A DNA stretch of 35,286 bases, taken from a virus. Shown here piece by piece: positions 16,201 through 23,703 of this stretch. Location of the stretch: positions 1,010 through 36,295 of the IMG/VR virus record IMGVR_UViG_3300030328_002082; one strand, 5' to 3'. Numbering within the stretch: the first letter of the stretch is position 1; the number at the start of each line of letters is the position of its first letter. The notes beneath the pieces were generated by a model. It searched no databases. It saw nothing but the letters and a program-made list of their open reading frames with translations, and had not been told where the DNA came from. The position numbers and the translations under genes were made by a program.

Positions 16201-18962
16201 GAGTTCACCATACTATTGAAACAAATGTGCCTTGGGATGGTGAAGGAGATGAAAAAGAACTACCTTCAAATTTAATAAAAGGATTAAAAGAAGCAGATAA
16301 ACTATGGGGCGTTGGTACTCCAGGTAATTCTTTTGACGCAGTACAAGCTGATGTTGTTTCAAAGCTAGTTAAAGGAACTAAATTTAGATTTGCTGGAGAT
16401 ACTAGTGGTGAGATATTTGAAATTGATGATGATCCAATAATTAAAAGATTATTTAACCATACTATGTGGTATCATGTTCAATCAGAGTTTGACGCTTGGG
16501 AAGATGAAGATTTTGATTTAGGTGATAACTGGAATGGCGATGAGTATGTACAATATAGAACTAGATTAGGAGCTTATGGAAACGCAAGTAATAGAAGATT
16601 AAGATATAAAATACCAATAGATAAAGATCCAAACTTAGCAACTATTAAACCTTACACAAACACTAACACCACCACTTTTACAGTGGCAGATAACAATACA
16701 CCATTTGGAATTGAATTTATTCAAGAAAAATACGTTAGAGGCGAAGCGTCAGTAAGTATGAATCCTGCTATTTGGGAGACAGAGCCAAAAGAAAGTGAAG
16801 GTTTAGATATTTATCACGAAGCTTCTCAAGCTTATCCTGTTAAAATAACTCCAGAAAATTCAGAGTTATATATACCAATAAATTCTATTGTTACTAGACC
16901 TGGTGGTGAAGATGCTATGCAAACCGGTGTTACAACTAGAGTTACTCAAGTAGAAGGTTTTAATGGAACTTCAGAAATATCATTGCGATTTAACGAAGAA
17001 ATAAGTCTTGCAATGGCAAATGTTAATATAAATGTACCTTTTAGATTTACAAAGGTAGATGGAAGTTTTGTTACGCTATATTTAGCTGATTTACCAACTG
17101 GACCTTTACCTCATTTCCCAGGAGTTCCACCATTTACATATGAATTTAAAACAGATATTGCAAAAAATCCTATAGGTCTAGATTGGTTTAATTGTTTTTC
17201 TTTTGGTAACGGTGTAGAGTCAAATAGAATACGAGATGATTTTAACCAGGTAACTTTAGATAAAGGACCTGTTGTATCTTCAACAATAGACAGTAACTAT
17301 GAAACGGAACATCGAACTAGTGGTTTAATATTCTCAGGAATATATAATTCAACAACTGGTGTTAATAATTTAAATCAATTTCTTATTACTGAAGGTATAA
17401 CAAAAGATTTAAATCCTTTTTACGGTAGTATACAAAAACTCTTTAGTAGAAATAATGATTTATTGGCTTTTTGTGAAGACAAAGTTTTAAGAATACTAGC
17501 AAACAAAGATGCCATGTTTAACGCTGATGGTAATCCTCAACTTTTATCTACAAATAGAGTTTTAGGACAAGCTATGCCTTTTGCCGGTGAATTTGGTATA
17601 TCTAAAAATCCAGAAAGTTTTGCTTCTGATGCTTTTAGAGTTTATTTTACAGACAAAACTAGATCAGCTGTATTAAGATTATCAATGGATGGTGTGACAG
17701 TAATATCTGATTACGGAATGTCTGATTGGTTTAGTGATAATTTAAAAAACAACAATCATTTAATAGGTAGTTTTGATAATGATAAAAACGAATACAACTT
17801 AACACTTGTTAATAGCGCTACAACAGTTTCTTTTGATGACGAAGTAAACGGTTGGTGTAGTTTTAAATCTTTTGTTACTGACTTTGGCGCTTTAAGTTTA
17901 GGTTCTGATTATTACACTTTTAACGAAGGACTAGGTTATAAACACCATGTAGAGCTTGATAAGCAAGGTAATCAAAATCCAAGAAATACTTTTTATGGAG
18001 TTTACACACCTTCTTCTGTTAGTGTTGTTTTAAATGACGAAGCAGGTGTAATTAAATCATTTAAGACGTTGGGTTATGAAGGCTCGCAGTCATATATAAA
18101 TCAAGAAACAACAGACGTAAGAACTGGTTTTTATAATTTAATACAAAAAGATGGTTGGAGCGTAGAGCATATCTCTACAGATAAACAAAAAGGCAATGTA
18201 TCTGAGTTTATAGAAAAAGAAGGTAAATGGTTTAACTATATAAAAGGAATTGATGTAGCAGAAAGCTTAGATATTAAAACTGATGAGTTTTCTTTTCAAG
18301 GAATAGGAAAAATATTAAACATGAGTGTAGATACTTCTCGTTATCATATAGAACCACCTGTAATTGTAAATGGTTGTATGGATCCAAATGCTAGTAACTA
18401 CAATCCTAACGCAACTCAAGATGATGGTAGTTGTGTTTATGTTCAACAAATACCTGGATGTACTGATCCAAACGCAAACAACTATAATCCACTAGCTACT
18501 TATGATGACGGAAGTTGTGTAATAGATATACCAGGATGTATGGATCCAAATGCTTCAAATTACAATCCTCTTGCTACAGTTGATGATGGTAGTTGTTTTT
18601 TAACTCCAATATATGGCTGTACTAATCCTAACGCAACAAATTATGATTCGACCGCAACAGTTGATGATGGTTCATGTATTTTACCGGTTCCTGGTTGTAC
18701 GGATCCTACTGCTGACAATTACAATCCTTTAGCTACATATGATGATGGTAGTTGTATATGGGCACCTCCTCCAGGTGGTCCTGGTGGTGGTACGGGCGGT
18801 GGAAATCCACAAGCAATTCCAGGTTGTATGGACCCTGCCGCTAATAATTACGATCCATTGGCAACTATAGATGATGGTTCGTGCACGTATACGCCAAACT
18901 CTTTAACAATACAAGATTCAAACGATCCAGATACTAGTTCACCTCCACCACCAAATTATTAA
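13272..18962 (+). CDS. P22 gp10-like tail stabilization protein with DDGSC repeats
   Basis: A 1896-residue protein. The N-terminus (MPEIKNTFMAGKMNKDADER, then LVPKGEYRNAMNIQVSTSEG) is the signature I associate with phage stabilization/tail accessory proteins related to P22 gp10, also found in crAss-like phages. A central beta-rich body runs to about residue 1680. Within it, at about 1390-1500, is a conserved-looking block (KLFSRNNDLLAFCEDKVLRI, DGVTVISDYGMSDWF). Residues 1701-1871 hold six copies of GCxDPxAxNYxxxATxDDGSC, with a Pro/Gly linker between copies 5 and 6, and the chain ends Pro-rich. The family usually has 470 residues in P22, so this is a heavily expanded form. It probably plugs the tail hub and presents the repeats outward. 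The gp10 call is moderate and the repeats are certain. Confidence 0.72.
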   Translation: MPEIKNTFMAGKMNKDADERLVPKGEYRNAMNIQVSTSEGSDVGAVENLLGNMPLTDLYIVPFDSRCVGAIADEKNDCFYWFVQHKDKDLILKYHNGNVIPIVVDLFPSDPKKRILAFPKRTTNNLITGINIIDDLLFWTDGSSEPKKINVKLCQQGTDVTGSYHTKLVAPKANITISNNILLREDHITVIKKYPLTPLTLEPKYTKVITSEIRSQNPFADPNNPGDLLPVGDIVIADFDNFENGSGYSVNDEILLLNSNGQLPTNFDVRVKVVEDISGGGGTNPGNPSGYSNVYKIQILSINPNTTTGNPGGLMFKAENVNKEELMFEKKFPRFSYRWRYQDGEYSSFAPFTSVVFEPGKFLYDTKSAFNKGMDRYLVGLNLRNFLPVNTPQDVVQVDILYKDSRSPTVYIVDTIKPNDRESISIGNAEESYLAENFNNPGFNMFGNHLLNCWDANSFELESDVIFSTTPENQLSRPWDHVPRFAKAQELSANRLIYGNYTQNFDILEKPTLVSKYITRYPDNIRYKPLFLNNYTDSYILQEEDISPSSDLYLYGQKSLKSMREYQVGVTFLDKYGRETPVFSDAKASFQVKKKHGKFKTSIETRLTNDPPYWAEYMKFYVKETATEYYNLVMDRIYDAKDGHFWLSFPSSDINKVREDSYLILKKGESTNSMIIEEAKYKVIDINKSAPDYIKTKVISVGSSAGSETPTLTQGSPIVINQRYFEIDEDTWVGSGNAKLSEITEKLTLDFSTTTQTSKIYDIVAVDILENGGIDGGRSYKITLDRIVDTEDKWIYPNYPTIISGSLPDLDSSVQINIYKNIKENRPEFDGKFFVKIYGDSVVNQHLLLNSGSVQYQVDARIDPYLFLDSDATSTIVGSSGYTTTGFNKSDTMSRWKRNLDVSDPSDNVMDRVWFLDNAYYKGSLPLNFGPNDELSDEDTSSAYGQGFHQINGKWYMDISYGQIHQDVHYSQYTSIGVHHTIETNVPWDGEGDEKELPSNLIKGLKEADKLWGVGTPGNSFDAVQADVVSKLVKGTKFRFAGDTSGEIFEIDDDPIIKRLFNHTMWYHVQSEFDAWEDEDFDLGDNWNGDEYVQYRTRLGAYGNASNRRLRYKIPIDKDPNLATIKPYTNTNTTTFTVADNNTPFGIEFIQEKYVRGEASVSMNPAIWETEPKESEGLDIYHEASQAYPVKITPENSELYIPINSIVTRPGGEDAMQTGVTTRVTQVEGFNGTSEISLRFNEEISLAMANVNINVPFRFTKVDGSFVTLYLADLPTGPLPHFPGVPPFTYEFKTDIAKNPIGLDWFNCFSFGNGVESNRIRDDFNQVTLDKGPVVSSTIDSNYETEHRTSGLIFSGIYNSTTGVNNLNQFLITEGITKDLNPFYGSIQKLFSRNNDLLAFCEDKVLRILANKDAMFNADGNPQLLSTNRVLGQAMPFAGEFGISKNPESFASDAFRVYFTDKTRSAVLRLSMDGVTVISDYGMSDWFSDNLKNNNHLIGSFDNDKNEYNLTLVNSATTVSFDDEVNGWCSFKSFVTDFGALSLGSDYYTFNEGLGYKHHVELDKQGNQNPRNTFYGVYTPSSVSVVLNDEAGVIKSFKTLGYEGSQSYINQETTDVRTGFYNLIQKDGWSVEHISTDKQKGNVSEFIEKEGKWFNYIKGIDVAESLDIKTDEFSFQGIGKILNMSVDTSRYHIEPPVIVNGCMDPNASNYNPNATQDDGSCVYVQQIPGCTDPNANNYNPLATYDDGSCVIDIPGCMDPNASNYNPLATVDDGSCFLTPIYGCTNPNATNYDSTATVDDGSCILPVPGCTDPTADNYNPLATYDDGSCIWAPPPGGPGGGTGGGNPQAIPGCMDPAANNYDPLATIDDGSCTYTPNSLTIQDSNDPDTSSPPPPNY
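18372..18884 (+). repeat. Six DDGSC repeats in the tail protein
   Basis: Six in-frame repeats of about 26-28 residues start at residue 1701. Each has Gly-Cys, then (T/M)(D/N)PxAxNY, then xATxDDGSC (first copy GCMDPNASNYNPNATQDDGS plus C). The two Cys of each copy could form a disulfide, and the Asp/Asn-rich loop resembles a calcium site. The spacer before the last copy is enlarged with PPPGGPGGGTGGG. DNA copies have diverged at third positions while the protein pattern is kept, suggesting selection rather than recent slippage. Confidence 0.9.
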
Positions 18963-18969
18963 ATAAAAT

Positions 18970-21177
18970 ATGTCACATAACAATACTACTCATAATTCTA
19001 ACAACAACTATAGCGTTGAAATAATTGTCGACCCTGATCTAAGTGGCGGGAGCGGTTCTGTTGTAAAATACAGTAGCTCAAGCAATAGTCCTTTTTATGA
19101 ACTAAAAATAATACCACCTCATACTGGAGTACCTGTATTAGCTGGTAATATAAGAATTGACGGAATTGATAGTGAGTGGAGCTATATAACTAATTTGCAC
19201 CCATACGGATCTACGTCTTGCACGCCTCATCCAACACCTCATGGAATATCTTCGCAAATTGCACATACATACATGTTTGGACCAGGAGGAACAAGTTGTT
19301 ATGCAACACCTCAATTTAATAATGGAAGTTATGATTTTCAAGGTCCTTATACTTTTACAAATGACGCGTATGTTAACGGTGCTTTTTTAACAGATTCTAA
19401 TCCTGTGACATGGAGTAAAATACATTTAATAGAAGTTTATAATAATGATTCTGGTGGATTTGACAATGATACTTTAAGCCCTGAAATAGCAGAAAATGAA
19501 AAAACATGGAACACTTGGAATACTAGTAAAAGCTCAATAACACTATCGCCATATCCTGCATATTTAAAAGCTTTTGTTTATGTTGTTTACGATCCAAATA
19601 TAGATATTGGGCATGGAAATAGTTTGTCATTAACACTAGATATTGACGAGGTAGCTCCTGTTACCGGGTGTATGGATCCTAGCGCTATAAACGGCACTTA
19701 CAATCCTAATGCAACTATAAGTGATTCTACTATGTGTCAATATGCAATACCTGAATATAGTGTTAGTGTTTCACCTTTAAATCCTCCTCCACCTGTAACC
19801 GCTACTGGACCATATACAAATATATTTTTAACTTCTGGATATGCAATTGCAAATGGCGCTAGTAATCTATATATAAATGTAGACGGTTCTAACCATTATA
19901 CAACACTTACAAATACTTATCAAGCCGGCGCAACAGTAAATGAGCTTGTTGTAATTGACATAACACCAGTTGTTCCTAATTTTGGTTTTGGAGCTTTTGA
20001 AGCTGTGTATGATTTTCCAGTTATAGCAAACCCGCCCGGTACTACTGGTGGTCCAAATGCCAATATATCATTAACAGCTGGTCATTCACAAAACCCTGCA
20101 AGTTGGGGAGACAGTAAAAATAATATAACCGGCGCAAGTATTAGACTTTTAAATACTGGTGACACTACTGTTAACGGCACAATAACAGTAAATGGAGAGC
20201 CTGAATACCAAGGAGACGGTAATCTTTCTTTATGGCACAATCAACTAGATCCAACAGGAGTACAGCCAACCCAAACAGTTTATTTTGGTAACAATGTACA
20301 AGCTGTTGACCCTGCTAATCCATCTACATTTATCACGCTAAATACTAGTGATATATTTATTGAAGAAAAATATTATCCAGTTGGAGATCCTCAAATGATC
20401 TTAAACACTGGTTACGAGTGGTTTCCTTATAAGTTAGAATTAAAACTACAATTAGATTTTGTTATGCCAGCGCATAATGTAGATATTAAACTAGATATAG
20501 ATCATAACACGGAAAACCAAGGAGATCCTAATTGGGTTAGTCCAGGTGGTCCACCTGTTTATGGTTGTACTGATCCAAACGCGTTTAACTATGATCCATT
20601 AGCTACAGATGACGACGGTTCATGTATACCTGTTATTTTAGGTTGTACTGACCCAAGCGCGTTTAATTATAATTCAAGTGCTAATACAGATGACGGGACG
20701 TGTGTACCTGTTATTTATGGATGTACTGATCCTTTAGCGGACAACTACGATTCATCAGCAAATACTGACGACGGAAGCTGTACTTATGGCGGCGGAGGTA
20801 GTGGCGGCGGCGGCGGAGGCGGCGGTGGCGGCTTTGGTGGTAGTGGTGGTGGAAAAATTGTTTGCAGTATGATGAATGATTTTTATGGTACTCCACCTAC
20901 TATGAACAAAGTATGGTTAAAACATAGTGCTAACATGAAAAACGCGAAAGTATATGCCTTAGGTTATCATACTATATTTTTGCCGCTTGTTAACTTTGCT
21001 AAAAAAGAAGGTAAGATTAATTATATAGTAAGAAAAGCTTTAGAAGAAATAGCTATTAATAGAACTTTAGACTTACAAGCAGAAATGGAAGGAACTAAAA
21101 GAAATACAAAAGGAAGAATATATAGATTTTTGTTAGAACCATTATGTTATTTAGTAGGTTGGATAAAATCAAATTAA
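18970..21177 (+). CDS. Tail/appendage protein with DDGSC repeats and conserved C-terminal domain
   Basis: A 735-residue modular protein with no signal peptide. Residues 1-230 and 255-530 are Ser/Thr/Asn/Gly-rich beta domains, and the latter ends FVMPAHNVDIKLDID, a pattern like the end of InlB-type B repeats. A degenerate repeat (TGCMDPSAINGTYNPNATIS, about 232-260) separates them. Three good GCTDP...DDGxC repeats follow at 532-604, then a nearly pure Gly linker (607-628). The last 107 residues begin KIVCSMMNDFYGTPP and contain GYHTIFLPLVNFAKKEGK, NRTLDLQAEMEGTKRNTKGR and FLLEPLCYLVG. I recall this C-terminal block at the ends of diverse marine phage tail proteins, with unknown function. It starts 7 bases after the gp10-like gene and shares its repeats, so both probably build one exposed structure. 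Receptor contact is inference. Confidence 0.75.
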   Translation: MSHNNTTHNSNNNYSVEIIVDPDLSGGSGSVVKYSSSSNSPFYELKIIPPHTGVPVLAGNIRIDGIDSEWSYITNLHPYGSTSCTPHPTPHGISSQIAHTYMFGPGGTSCYATPQFNNGSYDFQGPYTFTNDAYVNGAFLTDSNPVTWSKIHLIEVYNNDSGGFDNDTLSPEIAENEKTWNTWNTSKSSITLSPYPAYLKAFVYVVYDPNIDIGHGNSLSLTLDIDEVAPVTGCMDPSAINGTYNPNATISDSTMCQYAIPEYSVSVSPLNPPPPVTATGPYTNIFLTSGYAIANGASNLYINVDGSNHYTTLTNTYQAGATVNELVVIDITPVVPNFGFGAFEAVYDFPVIANPPGTTGGPNANISLTAGHSQNPASWGDSKNNITGASIRLLNTGDTTVNGTITVNGEPEYQGDGNLSLWHNQLDPTGVQPTQTVYFGNNVQAVDPANPSTFITLNTSDIFIEEKYYPVGDPQMILNTGYEWFPYKLELKLQLDFVMPAHNVDIKLDIDHNTENQGDPNWVSPGGPPVYGCTDPNAFNYDPLATDDDGSCIPVILGCTDPSAFNYNSSANTDDGTCVPVIYGCTDPLADNYDSSANTDDGSCTYGGGGSGGGGGGGGGGFGGSGGGKIVCSMMNDFYGTPPTMNKVWLKHSANMKNAKVYALGYHTIFLPLVNFAKKEGKINYIVRKALEEIAINRTLDLQAEMEGTKRNTKGRIYRFLLEPLCYLVGWIKSN
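20563..20781 (+). repeat. Three DDGSC repeats, second array
   Basis: Three consecutive repeats (GCTDPNAFNYDPLAT..., GCTDPSAFNYNSSAN..., GCTDPLADNYDSSAN...), each ending in DDG(S/T)C, lie just before the glycine linker. They are the same module as the six copies in the upstream gene. A fourth, eroded copy lies at about 19666-19740, with TYNPNATISDSTMC in place of the usual end. The spread over two adjacent genes suggests duplication or shared selection. Confidence 0.88.
20788..20853 (+). repeat. Glycine-rich linker, G-rich DNA island
   Basis: Residues 607-628 are almost all Gly with a few Ser and one Phe, encoded by GGC/GGA/GGT runs. It is one of the most G-rich stretches in an A+T-rich window and could form two-layer G-quadruplexes in the transcript. 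It separates the repeats from the conserved C-terminal domain and is probably a flexible hinge. Confidence 0.85.
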
Positions 21178-21178
21178 C

Positions 21179-22468
21179 ATGAAAGAAATAACTAATATAA
21201 TTATAGACACTATAGGATTAGCAGCTAAACAAAGCTCTAGAACCTATACTGTTATAGGAGATCCAGGTGCTACTTTTAGTTTAATAGCAATTAACGAAGA
21301 CGGGAATTATTATAATTTTCCTGAAAATACTGTTATAACAAATCCAGATACTGAATCGCTACCTACAGCGGCTTTTTCTTCTACACCAGCTAGATTAAAA
21401 CCAGTAACGCTAGGTAGTAGTGGTAGTTATAGTGGAAGTATTATTTTTCCTACAGTTTCAGATGACGATCATTATGATATAGTTTTTACAGCAGAAAAAC
21501 ATTATGACACAAAAATAGCAGATAGTTTTTTAGTTGACGACGTATATCATGTTCCAAGAATATATCAATATGTAGACACTACTGTTACTTTTTCTTTATC
21601 TTCTGCTGGTAGTAGTGGTAGTTATAATACTTTACCAAGCAACTACACCGCAGCAGGTACTGATGTAAAATCTGACAAACCAGCAGCAGCACAAACAATT
21701 TCAGTTTCATGGCCCGTAACGCTTAGTGCTAGTAATTTTGTAATAGCAAAACAACCTGAAATGATTGATTTTCAGTTTACAACAACTAAAACAACAAAGA
21801 CAGCTGGATCAAGTTCTACAGAATTAGAGTTAACAGATATAACAGGACTTTCTGTTGATATGGGTGTTTCTGGTACTGGTATAGCTAGTGATTCTGTTAT
21901 TACTAATATATATAGAGGTTTTAAAGATCAAACAAACTCTACATCAGTAAATCCTATTTATGTTGTACCTAAAGTAATTAGTGATGATGGAAAAAAGGTT
22001 GTGAATTCTACTGGTGGTACTGTAATAATTGACAAAGCGTCTACATTTGTTGTAGATAGAACAATAACTTTTACAGGTAAGGGTTCTACTGCAAGTGAAG
22101 CTTTTAACGAAACAATATTTGAAGTTTCTGATCTTGCTTTAGCAATAGACCCTGTGACAACAACTACTGATGCAGCTGTAGATAATAGCACAACAATAAC
22201 TATTGCAAGTACAGACGGTATAAAAGTAGCTGATACAGTTTTAATGACGGGTATAGGTGTAACAGCTACATCACCACATGTTGATGCTGTTAGTAGTGGC
22301 GTTAGTATAACTGCTAGTTCAGCGCAAACTTTAGAAAACGGGCAAACAATGACTTTTACGGGTAGTAGTAGATCTGCAACAATAACAGGAAGTATAAAAG
22401 TATTACAATATGGCCATAGCGATATGACATTAACATTAGCGCTAGATAACATTTTAACAGTAGAATAA
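21179..22468 (+). CDS. Beta-rich tail fibre/appendage protein (429 aa)
   Basis: A 429-residue Ser/Thr/Val/Ile-rich protein with few charged clusters, typical of fibre or baseplate-like beta proteins. It starts one base after the preceding stop. The N-terminal 130 residues (TYTVIGDPGATFSLIAINED, SGSYSGSIIFPTVSDDDHYD) look like an Ig-like or jelly-roll domain. Two copies of a small module follow, at 217-244 (ELTDITGLSVDMGVSGTGI) and 341-393 (TIASTDGIKVADTVLMTGIG). The same type of module is inserted in the connector protein at 11826. No enzyme motif or membrane helix is seen. I recall relatives in marine phage tail clusters only loosely, so I call it structural without a specific role. Confidence 0.72.
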   Translation: MKEITNIIIDTIGLAAKQSSRTYTVIGDPGATFSLIAINEDGNYYNFPENTVITNPDTESLPTAAFSSTPARLKPVTLGSSGSYSGSIIFPTVSDDDHYDIVFTAEKHYDTKIADSFLVDDVYHVPRIYQYVDTTVTFSLSSAGSSGSYNTLPSNYTAAGTDVKSDKPAAAQTISVSWPVTLSASNFVIAKQPEMIDFQFTTTKTTKTAGSSSTELELTDITGLSVDMGVSGTGIASDSVITNIYRGFKDQTNSTSVNPIYVVPKVISDDGKKVVNSTGGTVIIDKASTFVVDRTITFTGKGSTASEAFNETIFEVSDLALAIDPVTTTTDAAVDNSTTITIASTDGIKVADTVLMTGIGVTATSPHVDAVSSGVSITASSAQTLENGQTMTFTGSSRSATITGSIKVLQYGHSDMTLTLALDNILTVE

Positions 22469-22469
22469 T

Positions 22470-22856
22470 ATGGAAATAACATTAACATTTGATACTCAAT
22501 TAGTTTTAAATAGATCTTTACAAGTTGGAGATACTATTTGGTATGTTACGCCTTCTAGCGCGGGTGGGTATAATATAGCTGATACAAATGATGTGAAAAA
22601 ACTTGGTACTGTAGAATTTGTAAGTGATCAATATAGACAGTCAGAAATTAAAGTTAGTTTTTACCACGATCCATTAGATCCAAACGTTACGGCACCCGTA
22701 ATATCTAACACTGATTTTATTATGTTTTCTAAAAATAATAAAGCAAATTTAAGTGATTTAACGGGTTATTTTGCGGAAGCAAAATTTACAAACAACTCAA
22801 CAGAAAAAATAGAACTTTTCTCTATTGGCTCGGAAATTAAAGAAAGTAGTAAATAA
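22470..22856 (+). CDS. Small virion-associated protein (128 aa)
   Basis: A 128-residue, mostly beta protein. It starts MEITLTFDTQLVLNRSLQVG with GDTIWYV, and its start follows the preceding stop with one base between. The last 45 residues, DFIMFSKNNKANLSDLTGYF then AEAKFTNNSTEKIELFSIGS, match a C-terminal pattern I know from marine phage structural proteins (FMFSK...NxSxLxGYxAE...NNSxEKxELFSxxSE). The role there is unknown. It probably belongs to the tail appendage together with the three preceding genes, since it ends the run of closely spaced genes before a 40-base gap at 22857. Confidence 0.68.
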   Translation: MEITLTFDTQLVLNRSLQVGDTIWYVTPSSAGGYNIADTNDVKKLGTVEFVSDQYRQSEIKVSFYHDPLDPNVTAPVISNTDFIMFSKNNKANLSDLTGYFAEAKFTNNSTEKIELFSIGSEIKESSK

Positions 22857-22896
22857 CGCGTAAAAACTGTAATTATAAATAAATAAACAACAAAAT

Positions 22897-23700
22897 ATGT
22901 CAAGACAAGTTACCCCATTCAAATCTTTATCGCCTTTAAAAGGAACAAGGCGTGATTCAAAAAAAGCGTACGAAGAAGCTGGACGAAATCTCGAATCTAT
23001 GAAAAGTGACTTCATGAATTTACCTACTAGTAATTTAATGGAAGGATATAAGGATTATACGCAAGATTTAACAAATTTAGCCAAAAATTTAACGGTTGAT
23101 ACAACATCAACTGATAGACTTACAGATTTAAGCAATCGACAGTTAGGTAGCACACTTGATATAATGCAACAGAGTGGCGCTATAACTGGAGGTAGTATGC
23201 AGCGATTATACCAACAACAGCAAGACCAACAGGGAAATATAATGTCTGATCTATCTAGACAAGTTCAGCAAAACAAATTGATGGAAATACAAGGAGAGCA
23301 AAGTTTACAGCAACAAAAAATGCAAGGTAAAATGCAACAACAAGACATGATCTTGAAAGGAAAACAAGACGAAAGAAATCTATTGTATCAAAAATCACAA
23401 GGGTTAATGGCGCTAGAAGCTGGAACAAGAGATGCTGCTTTTGCTAGAGAACAATCTTATAGAAGTATGATTGCTAAGGCCCTTAGCGATAGAAGATTAA
23501 AAGAAAACATTTCTTTAATAGGTCAATCGGCTTCAGGAATTAACATTTACACGTTTGAGTATATTGACAAATCGTTTGGTGAAGGAAAATATCAAGGTGT
23601 TATGTCTGACGAAATACCAAGAGACGCTGTTATCAAAACCCCTAAAGGTTATGATATGGTTGATTATAGTAAGTTAGACGTTGAATTTATTAAAATATAA
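22897..23700 (+). CDS. Coiled-coil virion protein with S74-like C-terminal chaperone
   Basis: The 267-residue protein has a helical, Gln/Met-rich body (residues 20-190). NLTVDTTSTDRLTDLSNRQL precedes a stretch of QQQQDQQ and QQQKMQGKMQQQ, a pattern I know from a marine phage virion protein family. From residue 197 it carries SDRRLKENISLIGQSASGIN, then IYTFEYI, GKYQGVMSDEIP and a final DVEFIKI. This is the peptidase S74 / intramolecular chaperone (endosialidase-type) module. S197 and K202 correspond to the Ser-Lys dyad that cleaves the domain off after trimer folding, leaving about 196 residues. S74 domains usually follow beta-helical fibres, so its place after a coiled coil is uncommon. The start ATG follows a 40-base A-rich gap. 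The S74 call is strong and the role of the body uncertain. Confidence 0.8.
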   Translation: MSRQVTPFKSLSPLKGTRRDSKKAYEEAGRNLESMKSDFMNLPTSNLMEGYKDYTQDLTNLAKNLTVDTTSTDRLTDLSNRQLGSTLDIMQQSGAITGGSMQRLYQQQQDQQGNIMSDLSRQVQQNKLMEIQGEQSLQQQKMQGKMQQQDMILKGKQDERNLLYQKSQGLMALEAGTRDAAFAREQSYRSMIAKALSDRRLKENISLIGQSASGINIYTFEYIDKSFGEGKYQGVMSDEIPRDAVIKTPKGYDMVDYSKLDVEFIKI

Positions 23701-23703
23701 GAC

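Noticed and set aside
18372-18884. Regularly spaced repeats that could suggest a CRISPR array
   Set aside because: The repeats are in frame with a long gene, the period is about 80 bases, DNA copies diverge at third positions and there are no unique spacers. They are protein repeats.
20788-20853. Glycine-codon run as a sign of recent foreign DNA or assembly error
   Set aside because: The frame stays open through it and into a recognisable conserved C-terminal domain, and Gly hinges are frequent before this domain type.
21958-22488. Minus-strand open frame of 176 codons
   Set aside because: It is antisense to the Ser/Thr/Val-rich tail gene, whose codon composition suppresses stops on the other strand. 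The product is a low-complexity Val/Ser/Thr chain without its own spacing or start context.
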